Source of the DNA: Zoogloea sp. 1C4
Lineage (GTDB): Bacteria > Pseudomonadota > Gammaproteobacteria > Burkholderiales > Rhodocyclaceae
Reading direction: 5' to 3'
Assembly: GCF_009469605.1 (NCBI RefSeq)
Contig: NZ_SSXU01000003.1
Location: 1 to 64,000 of the forward strand
Length of the DNA: 64,000 nucleotides
Shown here: piece by piece, positions 61,001-64,000 of the stretch
Layout: every line of letters begins with the position of its first letter
Position numbering within the stretch: the stretch's first letter is position 1
Translations under genes and position numbers: made by a program
The notes under the pieces: generated by a model
Seen by the model: the letters and a program-made list of their open reading frames with translations, nothing else
What the model was told of the DNA's origin: nothing
Databases searched by the model: none

Positions 61001-63097
61001 CTATTCTGCTACCGCTTTGTTACCGGCATTCTGAGCGTTCGCGGCAATGGGCAACCTGATCTCGAAGCAGGTTCCGACACCCACCTCGCTCTGAACGGTC
61101 AGATTGCCACCCAGTTCCTGAACATATTGGTGCGCCTCGTAGGCGCCAATCCCCATTCCGCTCGCCTTCGTTGTCTGGAATGGCTTGAAAAGCTGGTCCC
61201 GGATGAATGCGGTCGACATGCCCGACCCGGTATCCCGAACGGTGATGCACGCCTGATTACCCTCCTGGGATAGCCGTACTGACACACTACCATGCTCCAA
61301 AGTAGCGTCTAGGGCATTTTGCACGATATGCCCAAGGATACGTTCGAGTCGTTCGGAATGCGCAAAAACTGCCAGCTCCGGCGCCCCTTCCTCAAAGGTG
61401 GGGCACGGACGGAACATCCTTTTCGACTGGACGATGTGCTCGAGCAACCCCTTCAGCAAGACCGGCTTGCGCTGGTTGATCGGGGTCTTTTCCATCAGCT
61501 GGGCCATCAGCCCACGCATCCGCGATTCCACATGCCGGACGGTGTCGAGCATGTCGGCCTGGAACTCCGGATTGTCCTTGTGTCGCTCGGCATTGCGAAG
61601 CATCAGCGACATCTGTGCAACAAGATTCTTCAGATCATGGACCACAAAGGCCGACATCCGGTTGAAGGCGTCGAACTTCTGGGCCTCGAGCAGGGCTTCG
61701 GTGGCCTGCATCCGGGCAAAATAGCTGGCGGCCTGCCGGCCCGCCATCTTGAGCAGATCCAGGACTTCCCAGTTCACATCCACCGGCGTGCGCGGGGTAA
61801 GCAGCACCACAAAGCCCACCAGCACGCCCGACGAGATCAGCGGCACGATCAGCCACATGTCGGCGAGCTCGGACGCCCACTCGGGCAGCGGCGCCGTCAC
61901 ATCGGGCGAGAAACCGCTGCGGGCCTCCTGCAGATTGACGATCCACTCGCGCTCCAGCATGAAGCGGGCAAAATCGGAATCCTCCCGCTCCTGCAGGCCA
62001 TAGTGCGGCATGTTGAGCCGCGCCTGCTGGCTGAAGCAGCCGTTGGCATCCCGCAGCCACACGCCACCACCCGGGCTCTCGACCAGATCGGCCAGCGCCT
62101 TGACCACCGATTCGCCGAGGCTGAGCCCGTCCCCCGCCACCGACAGGGCCTGGGTCACGCCCAGCCACTCGGTGCGGTAGTCGTACCGGTAGGCGAAGAA
62201 ATGCTTGGCGAGGAACACCCGCAGCCGGGCCCGGAAGGCCCCGGAGAAGAACACCACCCCCAGGAACAGCACGCCACCAAACAGCAGCGCCAGCTGCAGC
62301 GCCTCGCCCCACTCGCCGCCGAAGTAGCGCATGTAGTAGCCGGCACCGGCAATGATCAGCAGGTACAGGCCCGACCCGGCCAGCGCGGTGGAATGGAACA
62401 CCACGTGCCGCGAGACCGAGATCCGGAAGGTCCATTCCGGATTGCGCGACGCCGATACCGCCACCAGCGGCAGCGCCAGGGCGTGGGCAAAGCCGCGTAC
62501 CCCCCAGATCACCGGGTGGATGCGGCTGAACAGCAGCATTTCAGAGTACAGGTAGACGTCAAAGGCGAACAGCCCGCCCAGCGCCAGCACCAGCGGCTTG
62601 ACGCCCCAGCGGGAGCGCTCGATGACCGCCCGGTAGAAGAGTTCCAGCAGCACCAGGCCGAACACCGCGGTCATCAGCGCCGTGGCGGCCCAGGTGCGCA
62701 GCGGCGTGCCGTACAGCGGCACACCCAGGGTGAAGCAGATCACGCCGATCGCCCCGAGGGTGACGATGGCCAGCATGCCCGGCTTGGGCCACGCCGGTAG
62801 CCCGGAGTCGGGCCCGTCACCCGACGCCTGGGACAGCATGCTCAGGAGGAAGCCGAACCACGCTGCCATGCGCAGCACGTCCAGCAGATTGGCCAGCTGG
62901 AACATCCAGACCCAGCCCGAGGTGGAAAACACCCAGTTCGCCACCGCCCACAGGGCACTGGCCACAACCGCCGCGATCAGCAGGATGCCCTGCCGGCCCC
63001 TGCGCCAGGCCACGCCGAGGTAAAGCGCAAACAGCCCGTGCAGCACCGCAGCAAAGGCGTAGCTCCACGCCGAGACCTGCGAAAGGATTGATTCCAT
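61001..63097 (-). CDS. prsK: PEP-CTERM/XrtA system histidine kinase PrsK
   Basis: 698 residues. About eight or nine membrane helices occupy residues 1-285, a GAF-like domain follows (about 310-460), then the dimerisation helix with H487 (FVVHDLKNLVAQMS) and a HATPase ending in TGSGMSTAFI and GMGIGAYEAHQYVQ. It phosphorylates PrsR. Upstream is a terminator for the sugar transferase transcript, so prsKRT probably has its own promoter in 63098-63115 or inside the preceding region, which I cannot place. Confidence 0.95.
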   Translation of the reverse strand: MESILSQVSAWSYAFAAVLHGLFALYLGVAWRRGRQGILLIAAVVASALWAVANWVFSTSGWVWMFQLANLLDVLRMAAWFGFLLSMLSQASGDGPDSGLPAWPKPGMLAIVTLGAIGVICFTLGVPLYGTPLRTWAATALMTAVFGLVLLELFYRAVIERSRWGVKPLVLALGGLFAFDVYLYSEMLLFSRIHPVIWGVRGFAHALALPLVAVSASRNPEWTFRISVSRHVVFHSTALAGSGLYLLIIAGAGYYMRYFGGEWGEALQLALLFGGVLFLGVVFFSGAFRARLRVFLAKHFFAYRYDYRTEWLGVTQALSVAGDGLSLGESVVKALADLVESPGGGVWLRDANGCFSQQARLNMPHYGLQEREDSDFARFMLEREWIVNLQEARSGFSPDVTAPLPEWASELADMWLIVPLISSGVLVGFVVLLTPRTPVDVNWEVLDLLKMAGRQAASYFARMQATEALLEAQKFDAFNRMSAFVVHDLKNLVAQMSLMLRNAERHKDNPEFQADMLDTVRHVESRMRGLMAQLMEKTPINQRKPVLLKGLLEHIVQSKRMFRPCPTFEEGAPELAVFAHSERLERILGHIVQNALDATLEHGSVSVRLSQEGNQACITVRDTGSGMSTAFIRDQLFKPFQTTKASGMGIGAYEAHQYVQELGGNLTVQSEVGVGTCFEIRLPIAANAQNAGNKAVAE

Positions 63098-63107
63098 CGA
63101 GCCTCAA

Positions 63108-63139
63108 TAAAAGCAGACGCTCCCGGCAAGGGGAGCGTC
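63108..63139 (-). terminator. Terminator of the sugar transferase gene
   Basis: On the minus strand a 9-bp stem GACGCTCCC / GGGAGCGTC (63116-63124 and 63131-63139) with a 6-base loop is followed by TGCTTTTA. Confidence 0.82.
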
Positions 63140-63185
63140 CTGGGTTCAGACCATCCCCTGCCGGGGAACGCGACGCCTGACTGTT

Positions 63186-64000
63186 TTAGTGTGCACCGTC
63201 TCCGGTCAGCACAACCCGCACCGTCTCGAACAGGACCACGGTATCGAGGAACAGAGTGTGATTCTTGACGTAGTACAGATCGTACTGCAGCTTGTTGATC
63301 GCATCATCCACCGACGAACCGTACTGGTAACGGACCTGGGCCCAGCCGGTCACGCCCGGCTTGACGCAGTGGCGGACGGCGTAGAAGGGAATGTCGCGGG
63401 TGAGCTGATCGACAAAGAAGGGACGCTCCGGACGCGGGCCGACGAGACTCATGTCGCCTTTCAGCACATTGAACAGCTGCGGCAGTTCGTCAATGCGGCA
63501 CTTGCGGATGAAACGGCCGACGCGGGTCACGCGGTCATCGTTGGCGGTCGCCCAGCGGGGCTTGCCATCACGCTCGGCATCCCGGCGCATGCTGCGGAAC
63601 TTGGTCACCTTGAACAGGCGGCCACCCAGGCCGACACGCTCCTGGCGGTAGAACACCGGCGCGCCGTCCTCGATCACGATCAGGAGCGCCGCCAGCACCA
63701 TCACCGGCGCCGCAAGCACCAGCAGCAGCAGCGACACGAAGATGTCGAACACCCGCTTGACCAGCGTGCGGCCCCAGCCCTGACGGAAGCCTTCGCCGTA
63801 GATCAGCCAGCTGGCACGCAGGGAATCGATGCGCACCTGACCACGCACACGCTCGAAGAAGCTGGAGAGGTCGAGCACCTTGATGCCGGCCATCTTGCAG
63901 TCGAGCAGCTCACGCAGCGGAATGGCACCACCGCGACGCTCCTTGACCGCCACGATGATCTCATTGACGCGCAGGTGATTGGCCGCGGCAAGCAGGTTGC
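63186..64000 (-). CDS. Exosortase-system-associated sugar transferase (partial, N-terminus outside window)
   Basis: 271 residues seen; the frame is open to the window edge ([22 protein letters not shown]...), so the start lies beyond 64000. C-terminal bacterial sugar-transferase domain: hydrophobic hairpin [21 protein letters not shown], then [46 protein letters not shown] and [15 protein letters not shown]. Such polyprenyl-phosphate glycosyl-1-phosphate transferases start exopolysaccharide repeat units; the PEP-CTERM-associated subtype fits the prsK neighbour. Ends just before a terminator. Confidence 0.92.
   Translation of the reverse strand, partial: NLLAAANHLRVNEIIVAVKERRGGAIPLRELLDCKMAGIKVLDLSSFFERVRGQVRIDSLRASWLIYGEGFRQGWGRTLVKRVFDIFVSLLLLVLAAPVMVLAALLIVIEDGAPVFYRQERVGLGGRLFKVTKFRSMRRDAERDGKPRWATANDDRVTRVGRFIRKCRIDELPQLFNVLKGDMSLVGPRPERPFFVDQLTRDIPFYAVRHCVKPGVTGWAQVRYQYGSSVDDAINKLQYDLYYVKNHTLFLDTVVLFETVRVVLTGDGAH

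Overview
The window looks like a chromosomal segment of a high-GC betaproteobacterium, most likely from the Rhodocyclales / Zoogloeaceae-type group. The reasons are very strong G/C third positions, the gene order rimP-nusA-infB-rbfA-truB-rpsO-pnp, a PEP-CTERM/exosortase regulatory set (PrsK-PrsR-PrsT), PQQ alcohol oxidation and an Urt urea transporter. This placement is inference from gene content, not from a marker-gene comparison.

Layout. 1-490: right end of an IS256-type insertion sequence, followed by a degenerate 21-bp tandem array. 510-5108: a short-chain dehydrogenase divergent from a type-B PutA (proline to glutamate). 5232-14746: a quinoprotein alcohol-oxidation locus. A PQQ dehydrogenase with the Asp-x-Asp pattern of lanthanide enzymes points left. 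Pointing right is a tightly coupled operon: fused SoxYZ-like carrier, zinc metallohydrolase, TonB, MoxY/MoxX-like two-component pair, MxaD-like SRPBCC protein and a NosR-like membrane flavin/iron-sulfur protein. Both directions carry near-perfect sigma-54 promoters, which makes this the most interesting system in the window.

14849-16246: an alpha/beta hydrolase and a MaoC-type hydratase, converging on a shared terminator. 16370-30005 (minus strand): urea uptake (urtABCDE) and urease (ureD-A-B-C-E-F, then a patatin-like phospholipase, then ureG). This block is peppered with REP-type palindromes and two inverted heptamer arrays rich in G triplets, and is interrupted by an inverted AT-rich lipoprotein gene.

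30165-32786: an HDOD protein, the NAD(P)HX repair enzyme and tRNA-Val(CAC). 32980-41770 (minus): the transcription/translation operon from rimP to pnp, with a structured leader. 41943-48873 (minus): rluB-scpB-scpA, trpS, a site-2 protease, a YciO/Sua5 protein, a PHP phosphoesterase and an alpha/beta hydrolase. 48895-53720 (plus): glycine cleavage genes gcvT-gcvH-gcvP behind a tandem glycine riboswitch with a long terminator stem. 53803-64000 (minus): envelope and exopolysaccharide genes: a trypsin-like protease, a Sel1/SLT transglycosylase, a nucleotide-sugar dehydrogenase, prsT, prsR, prsK and the C-terminal part of an exosortase-associated sugar transferase that runs off the window.

Most genes sit in compact operons with 1-4 base overlaps. 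The accessory character is concentrated at 1-490 and in the spacers of the urea cluster.
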